DNA of 16,785 nucleotides, from the NCBI GenBank assembly GCA_029287105.1, contig JARFRT010000562.1, positions 1 through 16,785 on the forward strand, written 5' to 3'. Within the stretch, counting starts at the first letter, position 1. Each line of letters begins with the position of its first letter. A program made the position numbers and the translations under genes. Origin of the DNA: Akkermansiaceae bacterium (GTDB taxonomy: Bacteria > Verrucomicrobiota > Verrucomicrobiia > Verrucomicrobiales > Akkermansiaceae). The notes beneath the pieces are model-generated. The model searched no databases, was not told the origin of the DNA, and was given only the letters and a program-made list of their open reading frames with translations. Below are positions 1 through 9,458 of this stretch, piece after piece.

Positions 1-987
1 TTTTTCTGCCTGCTGGTTACCACCTGCAACGAAAAAAAATCCACCGCCGACTGGGACCAGTCGACACCCGAGGCCCGCGCGACCACTGCCGACTCCGCGC
101 GGCCGACCCCCAAAGCGGCGCAGGCCAAACCCGCGCGACCCGCCACTTCTCCAAAATCGGCAAGTGATTCGGAGGTCCGCTTTCTCGCCTACAATCTCCA
201 GAACTACCTGACGATGCGCCGCTACATCAACGGCAAGGCATCTCAACGGCGCAAGCCGGAACATGAAATTGCAGCCCTCGTCAGCGTCATCAAAAGCGCA
301 CAACCAGCCGTCCTCGGAGTTTGTGAAATCGGCAGTGATGCCGACCTTAAGGACCTGCAGACACGACTCCGGACCGCCGGCGTCGACCTCCCCCATAGCC
401 ACCGCATCCAGGGTGCCGACACCGTCCGCGCCCTTGCCATCCTCTCGCGCTACCCCATCGTCGACACCGCCGTGCCGGGAAACGTCGATTACACCGTCGA
501 TGGCAGGCCTTTTCAAATCAGCCGGGGCATCCTTGACGCGACCATTCAGCTGCCCCAGCGCAAAGTCCGGTTTGTCGGCGTGCACCTGAAATCCAAGCGA
601 CCCACCCGGGAAGCCGACCAGGAACTGATGCGCCGCAATGAAAGCTTACTGCTGCGCAAACACATCGATGCGATCCTCGCCGACTCGCCGGATACCCCGG
701 TGCTCGTCTACGGTGACTTCAACGACACCACACGCAGCAAGTCGATATCCACCGTCCGCGGACGCTCCAACAGCCCCAATCGACTGCAAACCATCGATCT
801 CACCGACTCCCGCGGAGAAAACTGGACCCACCACTGGAAACGTGAAGACGTCTACTCACGCTTTGATTATGCGATGGCCACCCCCACGCTCGTCCCCCAT
901 ATCGACAAACAAGGAAGCCACCTGCTCGATCACGAAGCCTGGGAACTCGCCAGCGACCACCGGGCGCTACTCATACTGATCCAATGA
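1..987 (+). CDS. EEP-family exported phosphodiesterase/nuclease-like protein, 5' end outside window
   Basis: The frame is open from base 1, so the start lies upstream. The first in-window ATG (214) is not the start, because conserved family sequence (RFLAYNLQNYL) already lies at about 175-210. The visible N-terminus reads FFCLLVTTCNEKKS, the end of a hydrophobic signal with a Cys that might be lipidated, though Thr before it makes a poor lipobox. A low-complexity Pro/Ala/Thr/Lys linker follows to about residue 57. The EEP fold then runs to the end, with the catalytic Glu in GVCEIGS (near 325), GDFND (near 712) and the terminal SDHRALL (near 950). These are the metal and phosphate-binding motifs of the DNase I/exonuclease III superfamily. 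Family members cleave phosphodiesters in nucleic acids, phospholipids or inositol phosphates; substrate cannot be read here. An envelope or extracellular location is inferred. It converges on the next gene, 47 bp away. Confidence 0.88.
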   Translation, partial: FFCLLVTTCNEKKSTADWDQSTPEARATTADSARPTPKAAQAKPARPATSPKSASDSEVRFLAYNLQNYLTMRRYINGKASQRRKPEHEIAALVSVIKSAQPAVLGVCEIGSDADLKDLQTRLRTAGVDLPHSHRIQGADTVRALAILSRYPIVDTAVPGNVDYTVDGRPFQISRGILDATIQLPQRKVRFVGVHLKSKRPTREADQELMRRNESLLLRKHIDAILADSPDTPVLVYGDFNDTTRSKSISTVRGRSNSPNRLQTIDLTDSRGENWTHHWKREDVYSRFDYAMATPTLVPHIDKQGSHLLDHEAWELASDHRALLILIQ

Positions 988-1034
988 AGGAAAAACCTGG
1001 AGCTTCGCCATTGAGAGGATGACGGGATACCAGC

Positions 1035-1613
1035 CTACTCCAGTGGAGTCGTTGGCGCAGGAGTCTCTTCCCTCCTTTTTTCCACGCCATCCGGCATCCA
1101 GTCCGTCTGCATAGGACCCATGTAAGGATCCCCGCTCAGATGGCCGGTTGGATTGTCCAAACAATGCTGCACAACGCGGAGAAACTCAATCTTGTTCACC
1201 GTGCCTTTAAACTCTTTCACCATCGTTCCTTGCCTGTAAATACGCATCGTCGGAACAATAGGTATGTTCAAGTCGTTCAGCAACGGGGCATTCCGCTCCG
1301 CAATCACCTTCGCCACAAGAACCTTGGCCGGCAGACGCCTGATCGCATCGTCCAATTCCCGTCGCTCGCTCCTCGACTTGGTCGTCATCTCATTTTGAAA
1401 AGCGACAATCACCAAACGACCCGGCTCATTAATCACCATCTCAAACTCCTCCCCGTCAACGATCCTTACCTCCGCATAATCACCGCGGATCACCAGACGC
1501 TCGATCCCGGTAGCCATCGCCTTGATAAAGACAACGGCCCCGTCACGCATCCCCTTCGACGCAGGGAGCACCAATGCCCCTAACACCAAACAAATGTAAA
1601 ATATAGCTTTCAT
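1035..1613 (-). CDS. Thioredoxin-fold protein without CXXC cysteines, exported
   Basis: 192 residues. Residues 1-19 form a Lys-start hydrophobic signal peptide (FYICLVLGALVLPASKG), so the protein is probably periplasmic or anchored. The core from about 64 to 140 has thioredoxin layout: a beta strand RLVIVAF, the active-site loop position, a helix, the strand KVLVAKV, the cis-Pro loop IVPTMRIY (Pro121), and a closing strand with KEFKG. Where thioredoxins have FWAEWCGPCR this protein has FQNEMTTKSR, so both catalytic cysteines are replaced (Thr77 and Ser80). It therefore cannot act as a dithiol oxidoreductase; a binding or structural role is inferred. The C-terminal 40 residues are Pro/Thr-rich and look disordered. 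A GGGGGA run abuts the ATG, too close for a normal ribosome site. It stands alone, convergent with the EEP gene and divergent from hisS. Confidence 0.75.
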   Translation of the reverse strand: MKAIFYICLVLGALVLPASKGMRDGAVVFIKAMATGIERLVIRGDYAEVRIVDGEEFEMVINEPGRLVIVAFQNEMTTKSRSERRELDDAIRRLPAKVLVAKVIAERNAPLLNDLNIPIVPTMRIYRQGTMVKEFKGTVNKIEFLRVVQHCLDNPTGHLSGDPYMGPMQTDWMPDGVEKRREETPAPTTPLE

Positions 1614-1653
1614 TCCCCCAATTCAATATAATGTGGTTGTTTTCAAGTAAACC

Positions 1654-1683
1654 CTGGGGGGGGCGAATGAACTCGAACCCCAG
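1654..1683. repeat. G8-CGAA hairpin element, copy 1
   Basis: A run of eight G (1656-1663) is followed by CGAA. CTGGGG (1654-1659) can pair with CCCCAG (1678-1683) across an 18-base loop. The 12-mer GGGGGGGGCGAA recurs at 5073-5084, also followed by a C-run. It lies in the 207-bp gap between the thioredoxin-like gene and hisS. There is no U-tract, so it is a poor terminator. Function unknown. Confidence 0.4.
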
Positions 1684-1703
1684 AATAGGAATATCCCTTA
1701 TAT

Positions 1704-1736
1704 TTGCAACATCTAAATTATAAATATAGGTATAAT
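1704..1736 (+). promoter_or_regulatory. Candidate sigma-70 type promoter for hisS-aspS
   Basis: The AT-rich stretch at about 1690-1740 stands out against GC-rich surroundings and contains a perfect TATAAT at 1731-1736, 85 bases before the hisS ATG. The best -35-like hexamer, TTGCAA (1704-1709), is 21 bases upstream, longer than the usual 17. The -10 is therefore credible and the -35 is weak. The long leader could hold regulation, but no T-box or other riboswitch is recognised. Confidence 0.4.
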
Positions 1737-1820
1737 AATGCGCCAGCCCTTGTGAATCCTCAGGAATTATTTTTGATTCCCCTCCGATTTCGCCATTTCG
1801 CTTGATAATTCGGGCTGCCT

Positions 1821-3128
1821 ATGCCATCTCCCGCGCGCATGGCCGACAAGCGCTTCCAATCCCTCCCCGGTTTCCGCGATTTCACCCCGCGTGACTGCGC
1901 GGTCCGAAACTACCTCTTCTCCGTTTGGAGGGACGTGGCGCATCGCTACGGCTTCACCGAATACGAAGCTCCGATCGTCGAGTCCACCGAGCTCTATCTG
2001 AAAAAGTCAGGCGGTGAGCTGACCACCCAGCTCTTCCGGTTCGAGGACCAGGGCGGACGCGACATCACCCTCCGTCCGGAACTGACCGCCTCGCTCGCCC
2101 GGATCGTCGGCGCCAACCAACGCGATTTTGCCAAACCCCTGAAGTGGTTCGAGATCGGCCCCTGTTTCCGCTATGAGAAACCGCAAAAAGGCCGCGGGCG
2201 TGAGTTTATCCAGTTCAATGCCGATATCATCGGCGAAGCCGCCGCCAGTGCCGATGCCGAACTCATCTCGCTCGCCATCGATACCATGATCGGCCTCGGC
2301 TTCCAAAAGGGTGACTTCGTCATCCGCGCATCCGACCGCGAATCCTGGTTGTCGTTCTGCGCCGCGAACCACATCTCCGAGCCCGCCGAGTTCCTGCCAC
2401 TCATCGACCGGCTGGAGAAGCTCAAACCCGAAGTCCTCGATGAACAGCTCGCTGCCTTTGGCGTCACCCGCGCGCAGGTGGACGCCTTTGTCAACAACCC
2501 GGAGAACGCATCAGCCGCCTTCAAGGAGATCCAGCAAAACCTCGATGCCCGAGGGCTCGGGGACTTCCTCGAACTCGATCTCACCATCGTCCGCGGCCTT
2601 GCCTACTACACCGGTGCCGTATTCGAAATTTTCGACATGAAAAAGTCGATGCGCGCCGTCGCGGGTGGAGGGCGCTACGATGGCCTGCTCGCGACGCTCT
2701 CCAATGGCGCGGCCGACCTTCCCGCCACGGGATTCGCCATGGGCGACATGGTCATCCGCAACTTCATCGAGGAAACCCCCAATGCCAAGATGGAGATGGA
2801 GGCGTGGATGGCACGCAACCCTGCCTGTGACACCTACGTCGTCATCGCTGATGAATCCCAGCGCGGCAACGCCCTCGGTGTCATCGCCCAACTCCGCAGC
2901 GCCGGCATCAGCACCGATTTCCCCATGAGCCAGCTCAATGTCGGCAAACAATTCAAAAAAGCCGAACAATCCGGTGCCCGCTTCGCCCTGGTCATCGGTG
3001 CCGAATTCCCCGAAATGCAACTCAAAATCCTCTCGTCCCGCACCGAGGAAACCATCCATCCCAACACCAACGCCGTCGAAGCCATCCAAAAATACCTCGA
3101 CTCACCCGATGGACCGCTACTTGCCTAG
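1821..3128 (+). CDS. hisS: Histidyl-tRNA synthetase
   Basis: 435 residues, normal for bacterial HisRS. It charges tRNA-His with histidine in the cytoplasm. The class II core is visible: motif 1 (GFRDFTPRD into the long helix, SGGE), motif 2 with the ATP-contacting Arg117 in GPCFRYE, and the HisA signature RGLAYYTGAVFE with the catalytic-type Arg258. Motif 3 follows (AGGGRYDGLL to ATGFAMGDMVI), then a C-terminal anticodon-binding domain from about 330. The HisA motif has Ala261 where E. coli has Asp; other bacteria vary here. The ATG at 1839 (MADKRFQSLPGF) is an equally good start, since conserved sequence begins right after it and neither ATG has a Shine-Dalgarno site. aspS follows after 55 bp with no terminator, so the two are probably co-transcribed. 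Confidence 0.96.
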   Translation: MPSPARMADKRFQSLPGFRDFTPRDCAVRNYLFSVWRDVAHRYGFTEYEAPIVESTELYLKKSGGELTTQLFRFEDQGGRDITLRPELTASLARIVGANQRDFAKPLKWFEIGPCFRYEKPQKGRGREFIQFNADIIGEAAASADAELISLAIDTMIGLGFQKGDFVIRASDRESWLSFCAANHISEPAEFLPLIDRLEKLKPEVLDEQLAAFGVTRAQVDAFVNNPENASAAFKEIQQNLDARGLGDFLELDLTIVRGLAYYTGAVFEIFDMKKSMRAVAGGGRYDGLLATLSNGAADLPATGFAMGDMVIRNFIEETPNAKMEMEAWMARNPACDTYVVIADESQRGNALGVIAQLRSAGISTDFPMSQLNVGKQFKKAEQSGARFALVIGAEFPEMQLKILSSRTEETIHPNTNAVEAIQKYLDSPDGPLLA

Positions 3129-3183
3129 CAAAAAACGCCTCTTGCCCAACCATTACTGATACCACTTCAAATCAAATACTTTC

Positions 3184-5010
<1,827 letters not shown>

Positions 5011-5036
5011 CCCGCTTTTCGCCCCACCACTCTTAC

Positions 5037-5068
5037 AGGCGCGACCATCCGGTCGCGCCTTTTTTTTT
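5037..5068 (+). terminator. Rho-independent terminator after aspS
   Basis: A 10-bp perfect stem, AGGCGCGACC (5037-5046) with GGTCGCGCCT (5051-5060), closes an ATCC loop and is followed by a run of nine T (5060-5068). It lies 26 bases past the aspS stop and should separate hisS-aspS from the GH115 gene. Confidence 0.93.
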
Positions 5069-5072
5069 GGGA

Positions 5073-5094
5073 GGGGGGGGCGAAACATCCCCCC
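5073..5094. repeat. G8-CGAA hairpin element, copy 2
   Basis: Eight G (5073-5080) followed by CGAA, then CCCCCC (5089-5094), which can pair with the G-run across an 8-base loop. It shares the 12-mer GGGGGGGGCGAA with 1656-1667. It comes just after the aspS terminator, in the leader region of the GH115 gene. Confidence 0.4.
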
Positions 5095-5206
5095 ATTTCC
5101 CCTTCAGCATAGTTGGCCTCATGCCTATTCCTCAGCCCGCCCATCGCGACTAACGCCAAGGTCGGCATCAGTTTGCCATTTACAGAGCCAGCAAAGATTC
5201 ATACAT

Positions 5207-5210
5207 GGAG
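5207..5210 (+). promoter_or_regulatory. Shine-Dalgarno site that sets the GH115 start
   Basis: GGAG with five bases before the ATG at 5216. The reading frame is open far upstream, antisense-free and overlapping aspS, but this GGAG plus the immediate signal peptide (MKIRLSCVFLMSAF) fixes the start here. Most neighbouring genes lack such a site. Confidence 0.7.
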
Positions 5211-5215
5211 TAGCC

Positions 5216-8152
5216 ATGAAAATACGTCTGTCCTGTGTGTTTCTGATGTCTGCTTTCGTTCACCTTTGCCTGGGTGCCCCACAAATCGTTGCGCCGGATC
5301 ACCCCCAAGCGGAAAAACCGGGGGAAACCGATTTCGCCCTCGTCGCCAACGGCTCGGCTGCCGACCTCCTGGTCGACTCTAACGACAGCAAAACAGTAAT
5401 TCTCGCGACCCGGCTTTTCGCAGAGGACATCGCAAGGGTCAGTGGACAAAAAGCACAGGTCAAGAACGACGCCCAATCGCTTTCCCCGCTCTGCGTTATC
5501 GTCGGCACCATCGATCGCAGCAGCACGATCAAGACGCTGGTCAACAGTCAGAAAATCGATGTCAGTGCGGTCAGAGGGAAGTGGGAAAGCTGCCTGATCC
5601 AGGTGGTTGACAACCCGGTGCCGGGTGTCAAAAAAGCACTCGTTGTGGCAGGCAGCGACCGCAGGGGCACCGCCTACGGACTGATGGAAATTTCGAAACA
5701 GATGGGCGTCTCACCCTGGTATTATTTTGCCGACGTGCCCGTCAAAAAACAAAGCTCGGTCCATATCAATGGCGGACGGCATATCCAGAAGTCCCCCTCG
5801 GTCAAATACCGGGGTATTTTCATCAATGATGAAATGTGGGGACTGCGACCGTGGGCGCAGTACACCCATGCACCCGAAGAGGGAAAGGGAATCGGACCCG
5901 CCACCCACCGGAAGATTTTCGAACTCATGCTCCGGCTGAAAGCCAACATCCTCTGGCCGGCCATGCATCTGCACACCATCCCATTCAACACCTACCCGGA
6001 AAATAAAGTTGTGGCCGATGAATACGGTATCGTCATGGGCGCCTCACACATCGAGCCGATGCTCAGGAACAACATGCCGGGTGCGGAATGGGACAAGGAA
6101 TACCCTAACGAACCTTGGGACTACGTAAAAAACAAAGCGCATATCTACAAATACTGGGAGGACAGGGTCAAGGAGAACGGGAAGTATGAAAACATGTACA
6201 CCATGGGCAAACGGGGCAAGGATGATGAAGCGGGCTCCGACATCACCGTAAAGGTCCTGGAAGAAATCTTTGCCGACCAAAGAACCATCCTGCAGAAGTG
6301 GGTCAACAAGGATGTCACCCAAGTCCCCCAGGTGCTGATCCCCTACACCGAAATCCTCGGTCTCTATAACCAGGGCATGAAGGTGCCCGATGACATGATC
6401 ATCTGCTGGCCCGATGACAATTTTGGCAACATCCGGCAGCTACCTAACAAAAAAGAACAACGACGATCCGGCGGCTCCGGCATTTACTATCACTTCCAAT
6501 GGCTCAACGGCGCGACAACCGCCTACCCATGGCTCTACACCACGCCACTGGCACTGACATGGTCGGAGATGAAAAAGGCCTACGACTACAACGTCCGCGA
6601 CCTGTGGATTGTTAATGTCGGCGACATCAAGCCGGCCGAAATCGGGATGGAATACTTCATGCAGATGGCCTGGGATATTTCCGGCTTCCAGTCAAACAAC
6701 CCGTCCGGATTCCTCAAAGACTGGGCGACACGTGATTTCGGCAAACCTTATGCGGGCCGGATTGCCGCGATCATGAGCAAGCATTATGAACTGGGCTATG
6801 CACGCCGACCCGACAACATGGTGATGTATAAGGGCAGAACCAATAAGTACAGCTACGATTGGTTCAGCACTTCTAACTACAACGACGAAGCCCAACAAAG
6901 GATCGACGCCTATGACAAGCTCATCGAGGAAACCGACGCCGTTTATGCCTCGCTTCCCGACTCCATGAAGGACGCCTTTTTCCAGATGGTCGTTTACAAT
7001 GTGAAGGGTGCGGGGCTGCAAAACAAAAAAGCCATTTACGCCCAGAAGTCGCACGCCTATGGCCTGGAAAAACGGGCCAGTGCATCAACCTACGCAGCCA
7101 TGGCCCAGCAGGCGGAAAATGATATCTACGCGCTGATCAACCACTACAACAAGGAACTGGTAACCGTGGGTGCCAAGTGGGACCACATGGCCTCCCAACC
7201 CGGACCGTGGGGCGCGCAGTGGCAGCAGTGGGCGATGCCTCCCCTGAGCACCTACACCGCCAATGGCAGCCCCGCAATGAAACTCACCCCCGAGGGTGGC
7301 GAACCCTCAGAGCTTCCCGCCCTCAGCGTCTTCAACAACGATCGACGTTTCATCGACCTCTATAATACAGGCAACGGCGTGGTTTATTGGTCGGCGGATG
7401 TTTCCCACGACTGGATCAAGCTGAGCAAGTCGTCGGGCGCCATGCACGGCGAACAACGGCTCTGGGTAGGCATCGACTGGGCCAAGGCGCCCCAGGGCAA
7501 AGACACCGCTGGCACCATCACCTTCAACTGGACATCGACCGCCACCGACAAGGGAACCCCCTACACGGTCAAGCTCAGTGTATTCAACCCGGCCAAGCCC
7601 TCGCTTGACGCCGTCAGAGGGTTTGTCGAAAGCAATGGCTACCTCTCCATTGAGGCCGAGAACTACTCGAGAAAAACGGATCAAAAGCATGCCTCGTGGA
7701 ATATCCTCGAGGGGCTCGGACGCTCGGGTGATTCGATCACCATCCTGCCAACCAACATCCCCAGCCACGTCGCCACGGATGAAATTGTCAGCCAGTCACC
7801 CGCCCTGGAATATGACCTGTATACCTTTTCCAATGGCGAGTTCCCCATCGATTTCAACTGCATCCCGTCCAACCCGATCAACGCCGATTACCAGTTGCGT
7901 CTGGCCATGGCCGTCGATAACGACCCGCCCGTCATCGTCTCCCATCGGGTCTCGAGAAGCGTGATGGACAACCTGATGAAACTTCAAGGCAGGCTGCATT
8001 TCAAAAAAGAAGGCCGGCACACACTGAAGATATGGATGGTCGACCCCGGCCTGACGATCGATAAAATCATCATCAATACCGGCGGCGTCAAAGACTCGTA
8101 CCTCGGGCCACCCGAATCGGTTTACCACAATCGCGAATTACCGAAGAAGTAA
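5216..8152 (+). CDS. Secreted GH115 alpha-glucuronidase (xylan alpha-1,2-glucuronidase type)
   Basis: 978 residues, typical of GH115. Residues 1-20 are a Sec signal peptide (MKIRLSCVFLMSAFVHLCLG, cleavage before APQ). An N-terminal alpha/beta domain (about 35-190) contains ATRLFAEDIARVSG and the segment GSDRRGTAYGLMEIS. The catalytic barrel begins near 198 with KYRGIFINDEMWGL and continues through LKANILWPAMH, GIVMGASHIEPMLRN, ICWPDDNFGN, YYHFQWLNG and WIVNVGDIKPAEIG, all characteristic of the family. From about 805 (GYLSIEAENYS) runs the C-terminal GH115 domain, to the end. Known members remove 4-O-methyl-glucuronic acid from xylan, and some act on other glucuronic-acid-decorated glycans. 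I did not map the catalytic acids. No TonB/SusD genes are adjacent, so it works as a single secreted or periplasmic enzyme. It converges on ctaA with a 31-bp gap. Confidence 0.93.
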   Translation: MKIRLSCVFLMSAFVHLCLGAPQIVAPDHPQAEKPGETDFALVANGSAADLLVDSNDSKTVILATRLFAEDIARVSGQKAQVKNDAQSLSPLCVIVGTIDRSSTIKTLVNSQKIDVSAVRGKWESCLIQVVDNPVPGVKKALVVAGSDRRGTAYGLMEISKQMGVSPWYYFADVPVKKQSSVHINGGRHIQKSPSVKYRGIFINDEMWGLRPWAQYTHAPEEGKGIGPATHRKIFELMLRLKANILWPAMHLHTIPFNTYPENKVVADEYGIVMGASHIEPMLRNNMPGAEWDKEYPNEPWDYVKNKAHIYKYWEDRVKENGKYENMYTMGKRGKDDEAGSDITVKVLEEIFADQRTILQKWVNKDVTQVPQVLIPYTEILGLYNQGMKVPDDMIICWPDDNFGNIRQLPNKKEQRRSGGSGIYYHFQWLNGATTAYPWLYTTPLALTWSEMKKAYDYNVRDLWIVNVGDIKPAEIGMEYFMQMAWDISGFQSNNPSGFLKDWATRDFGKPYAGRIAAIMSKHYELGYARRPDNMVMYKGRTNKYSYDWFSTSNYNDEAQQRIDAYDKLIEETDAVYASLPDSMKDAFFQMVVYNVKGAGLQNKKAIYAQKSHAYGLEKRASASTYAAMAQQAENDIYALINHYNKELVTVGAKWDHMASQPGPWGAQWQQWAMPPLSTYTANGSPAMKLTPEGGEPSELPALSVFNNDRRFIDLYNTGNGVVYWSADVSHDWIKLSKSSGAMHGEQRLWVGIDWAKAPQGKDTAGTITFNWTSTATDKGTPYTVKLSVFNPAKPSLDAVRGFVESNGYLSIEAENYSRKTDQKHASWNILEGLGRSGDSITILPTNIPSHVATDEIVSQSPALEYDLYTFSNGEFPIDFNCIPSNPINADYQLRLAMAVDNDPPVIVSHRVSRSVMDNLMKLQGRLHFKKEGRHTLKIWMVDPGLTIDKIIINTGGVKDSYLGPPESVYHNRELPKK

Positions 8153-8183
8153 GCCGTTCCTCGTTCTACACGGGCACTCGCGA

Positions 8184-9224
8184 TCACGCCTGGCTTGTTT
8201 TCGGGGAGAACCGCAACACGTGGCACAAATACACGCCGCCCCCCAGCAACACCAGGGCGCCGAACTGATGCAGCGCTGCCAGTGAAACCGGCACATGGAA
8301 AATCAGGGTGAACACGCCAAGGACAAACTGGATCATCACCACCAGCAGCAGGAAATCAAAGCCATTGCGCTGCCTCGCATTCAAGACCGTGCGCCGTGAC
8401 TTCCACCACATCGCGCCAATCATGATCAGCACAAAATAAGCCGTGATCCGGTGGATAAACTGAATCGCGATCCCATTTATCAGCACACTGTGCCCCATTC
8501 CCGGCGGCACCCAGTATTCCCCCATTTTGGGAAAGGTGTTAAACATGTATCCCGCCTTCAACCCCGCCACCATCGCCCCCAATGCAACCTGAAACATCAC
8601 CAGGAACAACAAGCCGAGCGAGACCTTGCGGAACACACCCTCTTTCTCCTTCGCAGGACAGCCGTCGCGGAAATGCAAGCCCTGCCACAGCGTCGCGCCA
8701 AACAGCAAAAACGCCAGACTCAGATGCGCCGTTAATCGGTAATGGCTGACATGCGGATCCTTCACCAAGCCGCTCTTCACCATGTACCACCCCAACACCC
8801 CCTGAAGCCCGCCCAGCACAAACAGCAACAACAACTTCCATGCTTGCCGGCCGGTCACTTTCCGCCGAATCACAAAATACAAAAATGGAATCAAAAAAAC
8901 AAACCCGACCGCGCGCCCAACCAGCCGATGCACGTACTCCCACCAGAAAATCGACTGAAACTCGGCCATACTCATCCCCGCATTCACAATCCGATACTCC
9001 GGCGATTGCTTATACTGTTCAAACACCACCTGCCACTGCGCCTCGTTTAACGGCGGCACCGTGCCCATCACCAAATCCCACTCCGTGATCGACAGACCTG
9101 AACCCGTCAATCGCGTCAACCCGCCAATCACCACCATCAGGGCAATCACCGCAGCACATACAAACAACCATCGCGCCACCTGCCGTTGCGATCTCTCATT
9201 TACCTCTGCCATGTGCCACTCCAT
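8184..9224 (-). CDS. ctaA: Heme A synthase (CtaA/COX15 family)
   Basis: 346 residues, inner-membrane protein with about eight membrane segments (near 19-39, 105-120, 130-147, 163-182, 200-220, 248-272, 286-308, 313-335). It converts heme O to heme A for aa3-type cytochrome oxidase. Family signatures are clear: GGLTRLTGSGLSITEWD after helix 1, and the four heme-liganding histidines in two pairs, His99 (EYVHRLVGR), His167 (YRLTAHL), His258 (QFIHRITAY) and His319 (LAALHQFG). The long loop before His99 and the lack of an extracellular Cys pair match the COX15/proteobacterial type. An AAGGAA lies eight bases before the first ATG, while a GGAG six bases before the ATG at 9212 favours a start four residues later. 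The ctaB and oxidase genes are not in view. The gene lies downstream of hemF on the same strand. Confidence 0.95.
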   Translation of the reverse strand: MEWHMAEVNERSQRQVARWLFVCAAVIALMVVIGGLTRLTGSGLSITEWDLVMGTVPPLNEAQWQVVFEQYKQSPEYRIVNAGMSMAEFQSIFWWEYVHRLVGRAVGFVFLIPFLYFVIRRKVTGRQAWKLLLLFVLGGLQGVLGWYMVKSGLVKDPHVSHYRLTAHLSLAFLLFGATLWQGLHFRDGCPAKEKEGVFRKVSLGLLFLVMFQVALGAMVAGLKAGYMFNTFPKMGEYWVPPGMGHSVLINGIAIQFIHRITAYFVLIMIGAMWWKSRRTVLNARQRNGFDFLLLVVMIQFVLGVFTLIFHVPVSLAALHQFGALVLLGGGVYLCHVLRFSPKTSQA

Positions 9225-9236
9225 ACACCCGCTTCC

Positions 9237-9271
9237 TTAAACTCCAAGTTTTAAACTCTAAACTCCAAATA
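9237..9271. repeat. Degenerate AACTCCAA short repeat
   Basis: Three imperfect copies of AAACTC(C/T)AA occur in 35 bases of the ctaA upstream gap. It resembles a decayed relative of the 8-bp NNGACTYC arrays near 10614 and 12062, but relationship by descent is not shown. Confidence 0.35.
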
Positions 9272-9311
9272 CCAAAAACAAAGACCGGCTCCTTCACCTA
9301 TCCTCCGCAGT

Positions 9312-9387
9312 GGACAGGAGTGTCCACGCTCCCTACCCCCCCGCTTCGCGGGCCGCAGGCCTAGGGAGGAGGGACACACTCCTGTCC
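9312..9387. repeat. Intergenic inverted-repeat element (nested hairpin)
   Basis: A 12-bp perfect outer inverted repeat, GGACAGGAGTGT (9312-9323) with ACACTCCTGTCC (9376-9387), encloses a second pair CTCCCTA (9329-9335) with TAGGGAG (9362-9368). Inside that are two small hairpins, CCCGC/GCGGG (9340-9352) and GGCC/GGCC (9351-9361). It fills much of the 234-bp hemF-ctaA gap. The arm resembles a dispersed intergenic repeat I recall from Verrucomicrobiota genomes; this is memory, not a search. There is no target duplication or coding capacity, so it is REP- or MITE-like at most. It might act as a processing or attenuation hairpin between hemF and ctaA. Confidence 0.7.
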
Positions 9388-9404
9388 CTCGGCAACCCAA
9401 GCTC

Positions 9405-9431
9405 TTCCGTGTATTCAGTGTTTTCCGTGGT
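9405..9431. repeat. Three 9-bp tandem units (TTCNGTGNN)
   Basis: TTCCGTGTA, TTCAGTGTT and TTCCGTGGT follow one another in exact 9-base register, immediately after the inverted-repeat element and just downstream of hemF. Similar phrases occur between genes in many unrelated bacteria, from memory. No function is assigned. Confidence 0.5.
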
Positions 9432-9458
9432 TCCCAACCGAAGCAGCAACCCAGCCCC

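Noticed and set aside
1655..1690. tRNA 3'-end or attachment-site remnant: the minus strand reads GGGGTTCGAGTTC, like a T-arm, ending in a C-run and CCA.
   Set aside because: The five bases either side of the TTCGAGT loop do not pair, and there is no acceptor partner, anticodon arm or integrase nearby.
2592..2606. HisRS HisA motif with Ala instead of Asp (RGLAYYTG), possibly a HisZ-like or inactive paralogue.
   Set aside because: Arg258, motif 2, motif 3 and the anticodon-binding domain are intact, other bacteria vary at this position, and the aspS neighbour supports a housekeeping HisRS.
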